Counted from the stretch's first letter, positions 42,007 through 51,094 are shown. The stretch is DNA of 64,000 nucleotides from Ensifer sp. PDNC004 (GCF_016919405.1 NZ_CP070352.1:620001-684000); one strand, 5' to 3'. Program-made: numbers and translations. The notes: generated from the sequence alone by a model not told the origin.

Positions 42007-43572
42007 ATGGCTGTTGTCGATAGCGCTTCCAAACCCACATCCGCGGGCGTCGCGGAATCCGCCAAGATCGGCCTTGTGCCCGCGACCTTGATGGTCGCGG
42101 GCAACATGATGGGCTCCGGCGTCTTCATGCTACCGGCGAACCTTGCCGCGGTCGGGTCCATCGCCGTCTTCGGATGGCTGATCACCATTGCCGGCGCCAT
42201 CGCGCTGGCGCTGACCTTCGCCAAGCTGGCGGCGATCGACCCCGCCGCCGGCGGGCCCTACGCCTATACGCGCAAGGCCTTCGGCGACTACATGGGCTAC
42301 CAGACGAACCTCATCTACTGGCTCGCCAACGTCGTCGGCAATGTCGGCCTGGCGGTCGCCGGTCTCGGTTACCTCACCGCCTTCTTCCCGATGCTGCGCG
42401 ATCCGTTGGTCTCGGCGCTGGCGCAGGTGGCGCTGATCTGGTTCTTCACCTACGCCAACATTCTCGGGCCGAACGTCGTCGGCAGGCTGCAGTCCTTCAC
42501 CACCTCCTTCGCTTTGGTGCCGATCCTCGGCATGGCGATCTTCGGTTGGTTCTGGTTCTCGCCGGCGACCTTCTCCGAAGGGTGGAACGTGTCGGGCAAG
42601 GACAGCTGGGCGGCGATCATGGCAACGCTCAACTTCACCCTCTGGGCCTTCATCGGCGTCGAAAGCGCCTCGGTCTCGGCGGGCGTCGTGCGTGACCCGC
42701 AGCGCAACGTGCCGATCGCGACCGTTGGCGGCGTTATCCTCGCCGCCGTCGCCTATATCCTGTCGTCGACCGTCATCATGGGCATGATCCCGAACAAGGA
42801 GCTGATCGCTTCCTCGGCGCCCTTTGCCGATGCCGCGCGCCTGGCGCTCGGCGATACGGCCGGTGCCGTCGTCGCGATCTGCGCAGCCCTCGGCTGCCTG
42901 GGCTCGCTTGCCGGCTGGACGCTGCTCGTCGGGCAGACCGCCAAGGCTGCGGCCGATGACGGGCTCTTCGGTTCGATCTTCGCCAAAGTCAACTCCAAGG
43001 GCGTTCCCTCGGCCGGCCTTGCGATCGTCGCGGTGATCATGACCGTGCAGGTCTTTGCGACGATGTCGCCGACGGCCAGCGAGCAGTTCGGCAAGATCGC
43101 CTCGATCGCCGTGATCATGACGCTGCTGCCCTACATCTACTCGGCGATCTCCATCAAGGTGCTCGGCTACAAGAAGATGCCGGCAAGCACATACAACTGG
43201 TATGTGATCATCGGCCTGGCCGCGGCGATCTACAGCCTGGTGGCGTTGATCGGTTCCGACGGTGAACAGACGCGCTGGTCGCTGATCTTCGTGATCTCGA
43301 CGATCGTCTTCTACTCGGCCGCGATCACCCGCAAGCGCGAGATCGAGGAGAAGCACATCGACCCCGGCGGCCATGCCCCGACCTGGATTCGCTACGTCAC
43401 CGTCACCGTGACGGTCGCAGCCCTCGTCGCGCTGTTCTGGGTCTCGGTCGGCCGCCATCGCGCCGAAACGCTGCGAACGCGCTCACCGGTCCCACCGGCC
43501 GAAAGCACCGTGCAACCCGCCGCCGGCTCACCGGCGGCCGTGTTGCCGGCAGAGAGCCAGCCGGCGCAATAG
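42007..43572 (+). CDS. APC-family basic amino-acid/polyamine antiporter (AdiC/PotE-like)
   Basis: Twelve-helix inner-membrane antiporter of 521 residues. Helix 1 motif GNMMGSGVFMLPANLAAVG, GGPYAYTRKAFGDYMGYQ and FIGVESASVSAGVV place it with AdiC, CadB and PotE, which swap the substrate amino acid for its decarboxylated amine. It begins 22 bases after the decarboxylase stop with GGAGCGA as ribosome site, so the pair forms an exchange and decarboxylation unit. A C-terminal tail (about 480-521) rich in Pro, Ala and Ser is longer than in E. coli AdiC and of unknown role. A GC hairpin (43582-43609) follows. Confidence 0.92.
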   Translation: MAVVDSASKPTSAGVAESAKIGLVPATLMVAGNMMGSGVFMLPANLAAVGSIAVFGWLITIAGAIALALTFAKLAAIDPAAGGPYAYTRKAFGDYMGYQTNLIYWLANVVGNVGLAVAGLGYLTAFFPMLRDPLVSALAQVALIWFFTYANILGPNVVGRLQSFTTSFALVPILGMAIFGWFWFSPATFSEGWNVSGKDSWAAIMATLNFTLWAFIGVESASVSAGVVRDPQRNVPIATVGGVILAAVAYILSSTVIMGMIPNKELIASSAPFADAARLALGDTAGAVVAICAALGCLGSLAGWTLLVGQTAKAAADDGLFGSIFAKVNSKGVPSAGLAIVAVIMTVQVFATMSPTASEQFGKIASIAVIMTLLPYIYSAISIKVLGYKKMPASTYNWYVIIGLAAAIYSLVALIGSDGEQTRWSLIFVISTIVFYSAAITRKREIEEKHIDPGGHAPTWIRYVTVTVTVAALVALFWVSVGRHRAETLRTRSPVPPAESTVQPAAGSPAAVLPAESQPAQ

Positions 43573-43581
43573 CCAAGAAAA

Positions 43582-43609
43582 AGGGGCGGTGGATGCAGCC
43601 GCCGCCCCT
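43582..43609 (+). terminator. Hairpin after the antiporter gene
   Basis: Perfect 8-bp stem AGGGGCGG/CCGCCCCT with a 12-base loop, 10 bases after the antiporter stop. It lacks a T run, but its position suggests the end of the decarboxylase operon. It overlaps the remnant reading frame of the truncated oxidoreductase. Confidence 0.5.
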
Positions 43610-44233
43610 CGTCCTTCGGTGAACGGCTACTTGTCGTCCATCGTCGGCGGTGCCGGCGGGGTCGGCACCGTGCTGACGCAACTCGCCTGCAGACTGACCG
43701 GCCTGACGGTGATTGCGACCGCGTCGCGCGAGAAAAGCCGAGACTGGTGCTTGCAGATGGGCGCGCATCATGTCCTCGACCATCGCCGGCCGTTGCCACA
43801 GCAGGTGGAAGCGTTGGAAGCGCCACCGGTGCGCTATGTCGCCTCGTTGACGCACACCGCGCAGCACCTTGCCGAGCTGATCGAGATCATCGAGCCGCAT
43901 GGAAAGATCGGTGTGATCGACGATCACGACAGCCTCGATGCCGCACCACTCAAGGCCAAGAGCCTTTCGCTCCACTGGGAAATGGTGTTCACCCGCCCGC
44001 TCTATGGCACTGCCGATCTCATCGGGCAGCATCGCATCCTGAAGGAGGTCGCCTCGCTCACGGATGCGGGCGTTTTGCGGTCCACCATGACGAAATGCCT
44101 GTCGCCGTTTTCGGCCGAAAACCTGGAGGAGGGACACCGCCTGGTGGAGGGCGGCGCAATGGTCGGAAAAGTCGTGATGAGCCGCGGGCCGTCTGACGTG
44201 CCACAAGCAGATCAAGCGTCGGTTGCGCCCTGA
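43589..44233 (+). pseudogene. Truncated zinc-type alcohol dehydrogenase/quinone oxidoreductase (C-terminal part)
   Basis: A frame of 214 codons encodes only the cofactor domain and C-terminus of an MDR-family enzyme: IVGGAGGVGTVLTQLACRLTG (nucleotide site), TASREKSRDWCLQMGAHHVLDH and EIIEPHGKIGVIDDHDSLDAAPLK (split). The GroES-like catalytic half, about 130-150 residues in intact relatives of about 337, is missing. The frame begins inside the terminator of the antiporter gene with no ribosome site, so the 5' half was lost by deletion. The remaining frame is open, suggesting the loss is recent. No product is expected to be active as a dehydrogenase. Confidence 0.8.
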
Positions 44234-44290
44234 CCGAGAGACTGCCGGCCCTGCCGGCTCGAGGCGCAGATCGAGAATTCGATGAACCAC

Positions 44291-44326
44291 GCCGACGAAA
44301 TACGGCAATTGCCGTATTTCGTCGGC
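44291..44326. repeat. Perfect 36-bp palindrome
   Basis: The arm GCCGACGAAATACGGCAA (44291-44308) is followed directly by its exact reverse complement (44309-44326), with no spacer or mismatch. It lies between the truncated oxidoreductase and the autotransporter gene, about 105 bp upstream of the latter's start. It may be an operator, a terminator stem, or a leader structure; no T run follows on either strand. Confidence 0.9.
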
Positions 44327-44431
44327 CGACATGCGAGGCTAGCCTCCGCGCGCCCACTTCGTGAATTTCCGTTTTCCTTCAATACCCTGCGCCACGGACG
44401 CAACGCGATGCCAGGCCCTTGAGGAACTGCC

Positions 44432-47230
44432 TTGGAAAAGAACCCCCGTATCGTTATCCACCTCGCCACGCTCCTGCTGTCGACCGCATTGTCACCATTT
44501 GCGCTCGCACAGGATGTGGGTGACCCCGGCGATCCGGAGACCTGGCGCACGCCGGAATTCGAGGCGCAGTGGGGGCTTGGCAGGATCGACGCCGAGTATG
44601 CCTACATGCTGGGCTACGACGGCAGCGGGATCAAGGTCGGCGTGGTCGACAGCGGCCTCGACATCACCCATCCCGAGTTCGCCGGGCGCTATGCGGAGGG
44701 AATTACCTACGACCCGGAGAAACCATGGACGTTCGTGGCGGAGGGGCATGGGACAACGGTCGCCTCGGTGATCGCGGCCAATCGCGATGGCGCCGGCATG
44801 CACGGCGTTGCGCCAGGCGCGACTATCGTTCAGGTAGGGGCCTCGGACATCCCTGGCTACATCAATACCGATGCCGCCAACTACGGAATCCGCACGCTCA
44901 TCGACCGGGGTGTGAAGATCATCAACAACAGCTTTGGCGATGGCTTCATTACGGAAACGACCGCCGAACAAGTTGAAGCGGAGCTCTCAAACAATCTGTC
45001 CACCTATCGCTACGCGGTCTCGCGCGGAGGACTCCTCGTCTTTTCAGCGATGAACGACGGTGCCACACAACCTTCCGTGGGCGCCGGTCTTCCACACCTT
45101 TTCCCGGAACTGGAACAGGGCTGGCTTGCCGTCGTGGCGACCAGTCCAACGCATATTCCCGATTGGTCGAACAGGTGCGGCGTTGCCATGAACTGGTGCC
45201 TGACTGCACCGGGCGGCGGCGACGCGACACTATGGGATCCAGACAAAGGCGAGTGGGTATGGGCGAACCCGCAAGACAACATCATGGTTGCGGTTCCCGG
45301 CGGTGCATACAGCAGAGAAACCGGTACATCGCTGGCCGCCCCCTTCGTCTCGGGAACGGCAGCCCTGGTAGCGCAGGCCTTTCCCTATATGACAATGGCT
45401 CAGATCCGGCAGGTATTGCTGGGCACCGCCACCGACATCGGGCTTCCTGGCGTCGATCCGGTTTTCGGCTACGGCCTCGTCAGCGCCGGCCGGGCGGTAC
45501 GGGGCCCCGGAAAATTCGACTGGGGTGATTTCCATGCCGTGATTACCGACGGCGAAAGCGAGTGGTCAAACAACATCACCGGCGCGGGAGGGCTAATCAA
45601 GTCGGGCGACGGCATATTGATCTTGGCCGGCGACAGCACCTATCACGGCTCCACACGCGTCGATGGCGGTTTTCTTGCGATTGCCGGCAGCATTGCCTCC
45701 GAGACCTTTGCTGACGGGAACGGCACACTCTCCGGCAACGGCACCATCTACGGCAATGTCAACAATGACGGCGCCGTCAATCCCGGCTGGGGCCGCAAGG
45801 GCGGTACACTCACCGTGGACGGCGACTACCGCCAGTCGCCCGACGCCTGGTTCCTCGTCAATCTCGACGCCCCCGACGGGACCAGCCGGCTGGATGTCAC
45901 CGGCACGGCGGGCATCGCCGGTATGGTGGATGTCAGAGTGAGGCCAGAAAACTACCGGGGTGACGGCCGCCATACCATCCTGTCCGCAGCGAGCGGCGTA
46001 AGCGGGCGTTTCGAGGATGACTGTGGCTGTCATGCCTTCCTCGATCTCTCACTGGCCTACGACCCGACCACCGTCTATCTCGACGTCGCCCGCAACGGCG
46101 TGGCCTTCGCCGATGTAGCAACCACCCGCAACGCTGCGGCAACCGCTGCCGTAATCGAGCGTCTTGGCATCGGCCGATCCCTGCATGATCTCGCGGTGAC
46201 CCTTGACGCCGCGACCGCCTCCGATCTTTTCGGCCAGCTGCCCGGCGAAGTCTACGGCTCGACCGTGACCGGCTTGATCGAAAACAGCCAAGTCATCGGC
46301 AACCAGATGAACGACCGGCTGCGCTCGGCCTTCGAGACCGTCGGCGCGAAGGCACGGCCGATCGTGGCAGCGGACGATCTCACCACCGGGTCGATCGCGG
46401 CAGCGGAACGTTACGGCGCTTGGGGTTCCGCCTTCGGCGCCTGGGGCCATACGGATGGCGACGGCAACGCCGCCGCGCTGTCGCGTTCCACCGGCGGCTT
46501 CGTCGCCGGTGTCGACGGCCTCGTCAAAGATGACTGGAGACTCGGCTTCCTCGCCGGGTACAGTTCGTCGAGCTTCAAGGTGGACGACCGCCGTTCTTCG
46601 ACCTCCAGCGACAACTATCATCTCGGCGTCTATGGCGGCACGCAGTGGGGCGCCCTGTCGTTCCGCTCGGGCCTTGCCTATACGTGGAGCGATATCGACA
46701 GCAGCCGCAATGTGATCTCGCCGGCGCTGGTCGATAGCCTGACCGCCGACTACCGCGCCGGCACCACGCAGGTGTTCGGCGAGTTCGGCTATGGCATGCA
46801 GGCGGGCAGTCTTTCATTCGAGCCCTTTGCCAATCTCGCCGATGTCAACGTGCAGACCGACAGCTTCACGGAGAAGGGCGGCGCAGCGGCGCTATCCGTA
46901 CGCGGCGGCTCCGACGACATGACCTTCACCACGCTCGGCCTGCGGCTGGCGACCGATTTCGACCTTGGAACGGCAAAAGCTACCGCCCGAGGCGTCATTG
47001 GTTGGCGACACGCGTATGGCGACGTCACGCCGGCGGTTTCCCAGGCGTTTTCCGGCAGCGACGCCTTTTCGGTCGCCGGCGCACCGATCGCGCGGGACAG
47101 CGCCCTCATCGAGGCCGGTTTCGACTTTGCCGTTACACCGGCGGCAACGCTTGGGATCTCCTATCAGGGGCAGATCGCCTCGGCCGCTCACGATCACGGC
47201 GTGCGGGCCGATCTCGCCGTCAAGTTCTAG
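44432..47230 (+). CDS. Subtilisin-type (S8) serine protease autotransporter
   Basis: Type Va secreted protein of 932 residues, start TTG 44432 with GAGGA six bases upstream. Signal peptide about 1-26 (ends PFALAQ). The S8 protease domain (about 45-350) has the triad Asp73 (VVDSG), His106 (GHGTTVAS) and Ser300 (GTSLAAPFVSG). A passenger-associated repeat region follows (about 385-480: GDSTYHGSTRVDGGFLAIAG, LSGNGTIYGNV), then a linker and a C-terminal autotransporter beta-barrel (about 655-932) ending in Phe (DLAVKF). The protease is exported to the outer membrane and displayed or released at the surface. Likely roles are protein degradation, adhesion or processing of other surface proteins; targets are unknown. 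It appears to be a single-gene transcript. Confidence 0.93.
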   Translation: MEKNPRIVIHLATLLLSTALSPFALAQDVGDPGDPETWRTPEFEAQWGLGRIDAEYAYMLGYDGSGIKVGVVDSGLDITHPEFAGRYAEGITYDPEKPWTFVAEGHGTTVASVIAANRDGAGMHGVAPGATIVQVGASDIPGYINTDAANYGIRTLIDRGVKIINNSFGDGFITETTAEQVEAELSNNLSTYRYAVSRGGLLVFSAMNDGATQPSVGAGLPHLFPELEQGWLAVVATSPTHIPDWSNRCGVAMNWCLTAPGGGDATLWDPDKGEWVWANPQDNIMVAVPGGAYSRETGTSLAAPFVSGTAALVAQAFPYMTMAQIRQVLLGTATDIGLPGVDPVFGYGLVSAGRAVRGPGKFDWGDFHAVITDGESEWSNNITGAGGLIKSGDGILILAGDSTYHGSTRVDGGFLAIAGSIASETFADGNGTLSGNGTIYGNVNNDGAVNPGWGRKGGTLTVDGDYRQSPDAWFLVNLDAPDGTSRLDVTGTAGIAGMVDVRVRPENYRGDGRHTILSAASGVSGRFEDDCGCHAFLDLSLAYDPTTVYLDVARNGVAFADVATTRNAAATAAVIERLGIGRSLHDLAVTLDAATASDLFGQLPGEVYGSTVTGLIENSQVIGNQMNDRLRSAFETVGAKARPIVAADDLTTGSIAAAERYGAWGSAFGAWGHTDGDGNAAALSRSTGGFVAGVDGLVKDDWRLGFLAGYSSSSFKVDDRRSSTSSDNYHLGVYGGTQWGALSFRSGLAYTWSDIDSSRNVISPALVDSLTADYRAGTTQVFGEFGYGMQAGSLSFEPFANLADVNVQTDSFTEKGGAAALSVRGGSDDMTFTTLGLRLATDFDLGTAKATARGVIGWRHAYGDVTPAVSQAFSGSDAFSVAGAPIARDSALIEAGFDFAVTPAATLGISYQGQIASAAHDHGVRADLAVKF

Positions 47231-47249
47231 CAGCCGCTGGCCACGCCGG

Positions 47250-48188
47250 TCACGAAGCGATCTGCTCGGGCGCCGGCATCAGGTTTCGCGAATGGCTTGG
47301 CGGCGCGCCCATGATCTTGCGGAAGGCGCGGCTGAAGGAAGCCTCGGAATCATAGCCGAGACGGTTGGCGACATGGGCGACGCGCTTTCCTTCGCGCAGC
47401 CACTGATGCGCCTGGTGCATGCGCATCCGTGCCACGTAGCGCGCCGGCGTCTCGCCGACGGTATCGGCGAAGCGCTGGGCGAAACCGGAGCGCGACGCGC
47501 CCATGAGCTTTGCCAGTTCCGGTACGGTCCAGTCCTTCGTCGGGTCGAGATGGATGGCGGCGAGCACCCGGCCGACCTCCGGATGACGCACGGCGGCAAG
47601 CCAGCCGGTCGACGTGCCGCAGCCGTGCTCCACCCAGGCGCGGATGATCGTCGCGGTCAGCACGTCGGCAAGCCGCGCCAGGATCCCGCCGGAGCCGACG
47701 CGCTGCATCGCCGCCTCGCGCGTCATGGTATCGAGCAGCGACGGGATCGACGGCTCGCTTGAGGCAAGGTCGCTGGTCCGCATCACCGACGGCATGAGCT
47801 GCAGGAGCGGGTGCAGCCGGTCGACATTGAACTGCATCACCGCGAAGAACAGCAGGTTCTGGGTATCGGAATTGGGGCATTGCACGTCGACGATGCCGTC
47901 GCAAAGCTGCCGTTTCGGCAGGTCGTGGATCGAGATCGTCGGCAGGCCGGGCTTGCTGGCGAGCACATGCGCGTCGCCGCGCGGCAAGAGCACGGCATCG
48001 CCCGGCGTCAGCTCCACCCAGGCGCCATCGGGGCTCTGGAGATGGGCCGAACCGGACGCGAGAAAGTGAAAACGCGCTGGTTCCTGCGCCGGATAGGAGG
48101 TTGCCCATGGCGCACAGGGCTGGCAACGCCCATATTCCACTCCGTCTAACCTCAGGCCGCGCAGGATGTCGGTCAGCGCATCGGTCAT
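47250..48188 (-). CDS. AraC-family regulator with cupin_6 N-terminal domain
   Basis: Regulator of 312 residues. An N-terminal cupin-like sensor domain (about 5-170: ARFHFLASGSAHLQ, VELTPGDAVLLPRGDAHVL) is followed by a double helix-turn-helix DNA-binding domain (about 205-300: LAKLMGASRSGFAQRFADTV, then HVANRLGYDSEASFSRAFRK). This architecture is frequent next to MFS exporters and oxidoreductases. The gene is divergent from an MFS transporter gene at 48296 and probably activates it in response to a small molecule. An inverted repeat lies in the shared promoter region. Confidence 0.92.
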   Translation of the reverse strand: MTDALTDILRGLRLDGVEYGRCQPCAPWATSYPAQEPARFHFLASGSAHLQSPDGAWVELTPGDAVLLPRGDAHVLASKPGLPTISIHDLPKRQLCDGIVDVQCPNSDTQNLLFFAVMQFNVDRLHPLLQLMPSVMRTSDLASSEPSIPSLLDTMTREAAMQRVGSGGILARLADVLTATIIRAWVEHGCGTSTGWLAAVRHPEVGRVLAAIHLDPTKDWTVPELAKLMGASRSGFAQRFADTVGETPARYVARMRMHQAHQWLREGKRVAHVANRLGYDSEASFSRAFRKIMGAPPSHSRNLMPAPEQIAS

Positions 48189-48229
48189 GGGTCACTCCAG
48201 CTTTGGACAAACGGCATAGTGTTTTGGAT

Positions 48230-48244
48230 TTTCTAGCATAGAAA
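48230..48244. promoter_or_regulatory. Inverted repeat between AraC and MFS genes
   Basis: TTTCTA-GCA-TAGAAA is a perfect 6-bp inverted repeat with a 3-base spacer, midway between the divergent starts. It may be an operator; AraC proteins more often use direct repeats, so the link to the adjacent regulator is uncertain. Confidence 0.4.
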
Positions 48245-48295
48245 CTCCAGTTGCACATGCATATTTTCATCTCACCTGCAATGGAGATGAAAGTT

Positions 48296-49498
48296 ATGGA
48301 TGGCATCGTCGCAAGGCCTTCGGGCGAGGCGGATGAACAAGAAAAGCCGCTATGGGCGGCGGTCGTATCCCTGGCGCTCGGCGTTTTCGGCCTGGTCACG
48401 GCGGAATTTCTGCCGGCAAGCCTGCTGACGCCGATGTCGGCCGATCTCGGCGTTACCGTCGGCGCGGCCGGACAATCCGTGACGACCACGGCCGTCGTCG
48501 CGGCCATCGCCGGCCCGGCGATCGTCGTCTACACCGGTCGCTTCGACCGCCGCAACGTGCTGCTCACATTGACGGCGCTTCTCATCATTTCCAGCCTGAT
48601 CGCCGGCTTCGCATCCAGCCTGCCGATGCTGCTTGTCGCGCGCTTCCTGCTCGGCATTGGCCTTGGCGGTTTCTGGGCCCTGTCGTTGGCGCTTGCCATG
48701 CGGCTCGTTCCAGGCCGGCTGATGCCGCGCGCCATGGCGATCGTGATGTCCGGTGTCTCGATCGCGACCGTCTGCGCGGCCCCGGTCGGCGCCTGGATCG
48801 GCGCGACGCTCGGCTGGCGCTACGCCTTCCTGCTTGCCGCCGCCGTCGGCATCGTCACCTTCATCGTCCAGGCGCTGACCGTTCCGCGCCTGCCGCCGAG
48901 GGGGACCACCGGCCTCAATACCATCCTCAACGTATTGAAGCGTCCCGCGATCCGGCTTGGCCTGGCAACCATCCTGCTCGTCGTCACGGGTCACTTTGCC
49001 GGCTTCACCTATGTCCGCCCGTTCCTCGAACAGGTGCCGCAGTTCGGCGTCGAGGCGATCACCGCCATCCTGCTCGCCTTCGGCGTCGGCGGCTTCTTCG
49101 GCAACATTGCCGGCGGCTTTCTGGCCGAACGCAGCACACGCCTTGCGATGATGTCGGCGGCGGCCGGCGTCGCCTCCACCACCTTGATCCTGGGGCTTGC
49201 AGGCGCGCTACCGGCCGTCGCGATCGTTGCGATCGCCGCCTGGGGCTTCGCCTTCGGCGCCCTGCCGGTCAGTGTCCAGTCGTTCCTCAGCCGGGCTGCC
49301 GGCGACGAGGCCGAAGGTGCGGGGGCCGCAACGCTCACCACCTTCCAGATCGCCATTTCCACCGGCGCAATCCTCGGCGGCCTGCTCGTCGAACTGCAGG
49401 GCCCGGCCGGCGTCTTCCTCTTTGCCGCCGTGGCCGCGATGCTCGGCACCTCGCTGGTGTCTGTCTATCGCGAGCGGGTTCTTCAACCGGCGGAGTAA
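48296..49498 (+). CDS. MFS transporter (DHA1 group exporter)
   Basis: Twelve-helix inner-membrane transporter of 400 residues in the DHA1 group with AraJ/YdhP/NepI-type exporters. Motif A-like YTGRFDRRNVLL follows helix 2, and GIGLGGFWALSLALAMRLVP and VGAWIGATLGWRYAFLL mark helices 4-5 (motif C region). Start ATG 48296 has GGAG nine bases upstream; in-frame ATGs at 48281 and 48287 are alternatives. It is divergent from an AraC regulator. Substrates of such exporters include sugars, nucleosides or drugs; none can be assigned. Confidence 0.9.
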   Translation: MDGIVARPSGEADEQEKPLWAAVVSLALGVFGLVTAEFLPASLLTPMSADLGVTVGAAGQSVTTTAVVAAIAGPAIVVYTGRFDRRNVLLTLTALLIISSLIAGFASSLPMLLVARFLLGIGLGGFWALSLALAMRLVPGRLMPRAMAIVMSGVSIATVCAAPVGAWIGATLGWRYAFLLAAAVGIVTFIVQALTVPRLPPRGTTGLNTILNVLKRPAIRLGLATILLVVTGHFAGFTYVRPFLEQVPQFGVEAITAILLAFGVGGFFGNIAGGFLAERSTRLAMMSAAAGVASTTLILGLAGALPAVAIVAIAAWGFAFGALPVSVQSFLSRAAGDEAEGAGAATLTTFQIAISTGAILGGLLVELQGPAGVFLFAAVAAMLGTSLVSVYRERVLQPAE

Positions 49499-49682
49499 CA
49501 ACAATCGCATCAGCTTGGTGCGGGAGTGGCAACTCGCACCTGCGCCTGCCGGGCTCATTGGGTTCGGCAGGCAAAGCGATTCTCAGCGCAGCGCGTCGAC
49601 CGGGGGTCACGGCGAGCGCTGCACACAGCGAGCGTAGTGGGCTCGTCGGAGACCACACACCCCTCCACCCACGTCGCCAAGA

Positions 49683-50759
49683 TCAATTCCCCGGAAGCCG
49701 CCGCTCCTTCCAGGCTGCTTTCGGCACTTCGCCACCGATCGCGATGCTGAAGGAGGTCACTTCGGTCGCATCTTCATTGACGACGCAATTGAAGTCGACG
49801 TCGTACCAATTCGATTTGTTCTGGTAGGCCCCACCGCTGGCGTCCATACGGTTTTTGGCGATGAAGCCGCCCTTCGGTCCGAACGGCACCAGTCCTTCGG
49901 GTGGGGTATCCGGCCGTTGACTTCGGATCTGTTCCAGTGCCTCGAGATTGCACAGTTGCAGGATCCGCCTCTTGACCGGCAGGTTGATCAAGGCCTGCTT
50001 CACCCGCGGATCGGCAATCGACTTTGCAGAATAAAGTTCTTTTGCTTCGGTCAACGTGCTCGGAACGGGCTTGAGTTCGACCTTTGCCGCAGCATCGGCC
50101 GGCTTGGTCTTTGTGGTCCCTTCCGATTTGGCCGTCTGCGCCTTGGCGTCAGGCGTCTCTTTTGGTTCAGGCTTGGCTTCGGCCACCGTTACCGCAGGCT
50201 TTTCATCCGCCTTCTGTGTGGCGCTGTCTGTGGATCTCGCAGGCACGGCAAGCGTTGACGGAGGCTTCGGCTCCTTGACCGGTTCTTTTTTCTCGGTCGA
50301 AGGCGCCGTTGCCGGCTTATCCGACGGCTTTGCCTTGTCGTCCACGGCCTTTGCCGGCTCGGAAGCCTCGGTCTTTTTCTCCGTCTCGCGCGCGGCCGGC
50401 GGAAGCTCGGCCTCCTTGTTGTCCTGTTTGGTCTTGGCCATCGCCGAGGCGAACGATTGCGGCATTTGCTGCGCCGGCTTGGGTTGCGGTTTCGGCTGTT
50501 CGGCCTTCTTCTCTTCGCCCTTTTTCGGCGCCGCCTTCTTTTGTTCTGCCTGCTTCTGCTCGGCCTTCTTCGGCTCTTTCGCCTCTGCCGGCGGCGGAAC
50601 GAGTTCGACGTTGACGGTCTGCTCCTTCGGCGGCTTCGGCAGCTCGAACGGCAGGTCGTACAAAAGGAAAAGGGCTACGACGAGGTGCAGGGCGACCGAC
50701 ACCGGTGCGCCCCATCCCATCCGTTCCCGCCAATTTCCCGCAAAAAGCTGCATCGCCAA
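49683..50759 (-). CDS. DUF930 protein with TonB-like N-terminus and long Lys/Pro/Ala-rich linker
   Basis: Envelope protein of 358 residues. One N-terminal helix (about 17-37, VSVALHLVVALFLLYDL) with a short cytoplasmic tail gives a TonB-like topology. A charged linker of about 190 residues follows, dense in Lys, Pro, Ala and Glu, with repeated EKKAEQ/PKP units suited to spanning the periplasm. The C-terminal DUF930 domain (about 240-350) has two cysteines (LQLCNLEAL, DFNCVVN) and WYDVDF. DUF930 is an alphaproteobacterial domain of unknown function. It may connect inner and outer envelope layers, but no ExbBD genes are nearby. It is divergent from an amino-acid importer operon. Confidence 0.82.
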   Translation of the reverse strand: MAMQLFAGNWRERMGWGAPVSVALHLVVALFLLYDLPFELPKPPKEQTVNVELVPPPAEAKEPKKAEQKQAEQKKAAPKKGEEKKAEQPKPQPKPAQQMPQSFASAMAKTKQDNKEAELPPAARETEKKTEASEPAKAVDDKAKPSDKPATAPSTEKKEPVKEPKPPSTLAVPARSTDSATQKADEKPAVTVAEAKPEPKETPDAKAQTAKSEGTTKTKPADAAAKVELKPVPSTLTEAKELYSAKSIADPRVKQALINLPVKRRILQLCNLEALEQIRSQRPDTPPEGLVPFGPKGGFIAKNRMDASGGAYQNKSNWYDVDFNCVVNEDATEVTSFSIAIGGEVPKAAWKERRLPGN

Positions 50760-51094
50760 GGAGATAAACCAATCGACGGGCGGAACCTAGGAGCTTCCGC
50801 CGATCTCAACAAGAGGCATAGGCCTGCATATGCAGCCGGAGTTTTGCGCTGCAGCCTGCCGGTCATCGGTCGAGGGCAAATGCAATGCCCCCCTTCTGGG
50901 GTCATCGCCAGCAACTGATGAGCTCTTGTCAAAAACGTTCCCGGCAAAAACGAGGCGGCGAAATCTGTTTCGGGTCCCGCGCTTATTTCGCACAATCATA
51001 CCTATTATATAATTTCTATAGATTTAATTTTTAGGCACGCCTCAAGCGGCTCTGGCCGGTGGCGCAATGACATTCTTTGGCTTTGGGGACCCTT
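50760..51094. other. Divergent intergenic region before the amino-acid importer (335 bp)
   Basis: Contains a 12-bp palindrome CTGCATATGCAG (50824-50835) near the DUF930 gene and a markedly AT-rich segment (about 50990-51035) that is the best place for the importer promoter. No convincing hexamer pair, RNA gene or protein-coding frame was found. Confidence 0.4.

Noticed and set aside
39693..42224. An 843-codon open frame on the - strand opposite the decarboxylase gene
   Set aside because: Antisense shadow of a well-conserved PLP decarboxylase; no recognisable fold, ribosome site or neighbour logic.
49499..49682. Imperfect stem GGTGCGGGAGT/ACTCGCACC after the MFS gene as a terminator
   Set aside because: A two-base bulge and no T run; too weak to call.
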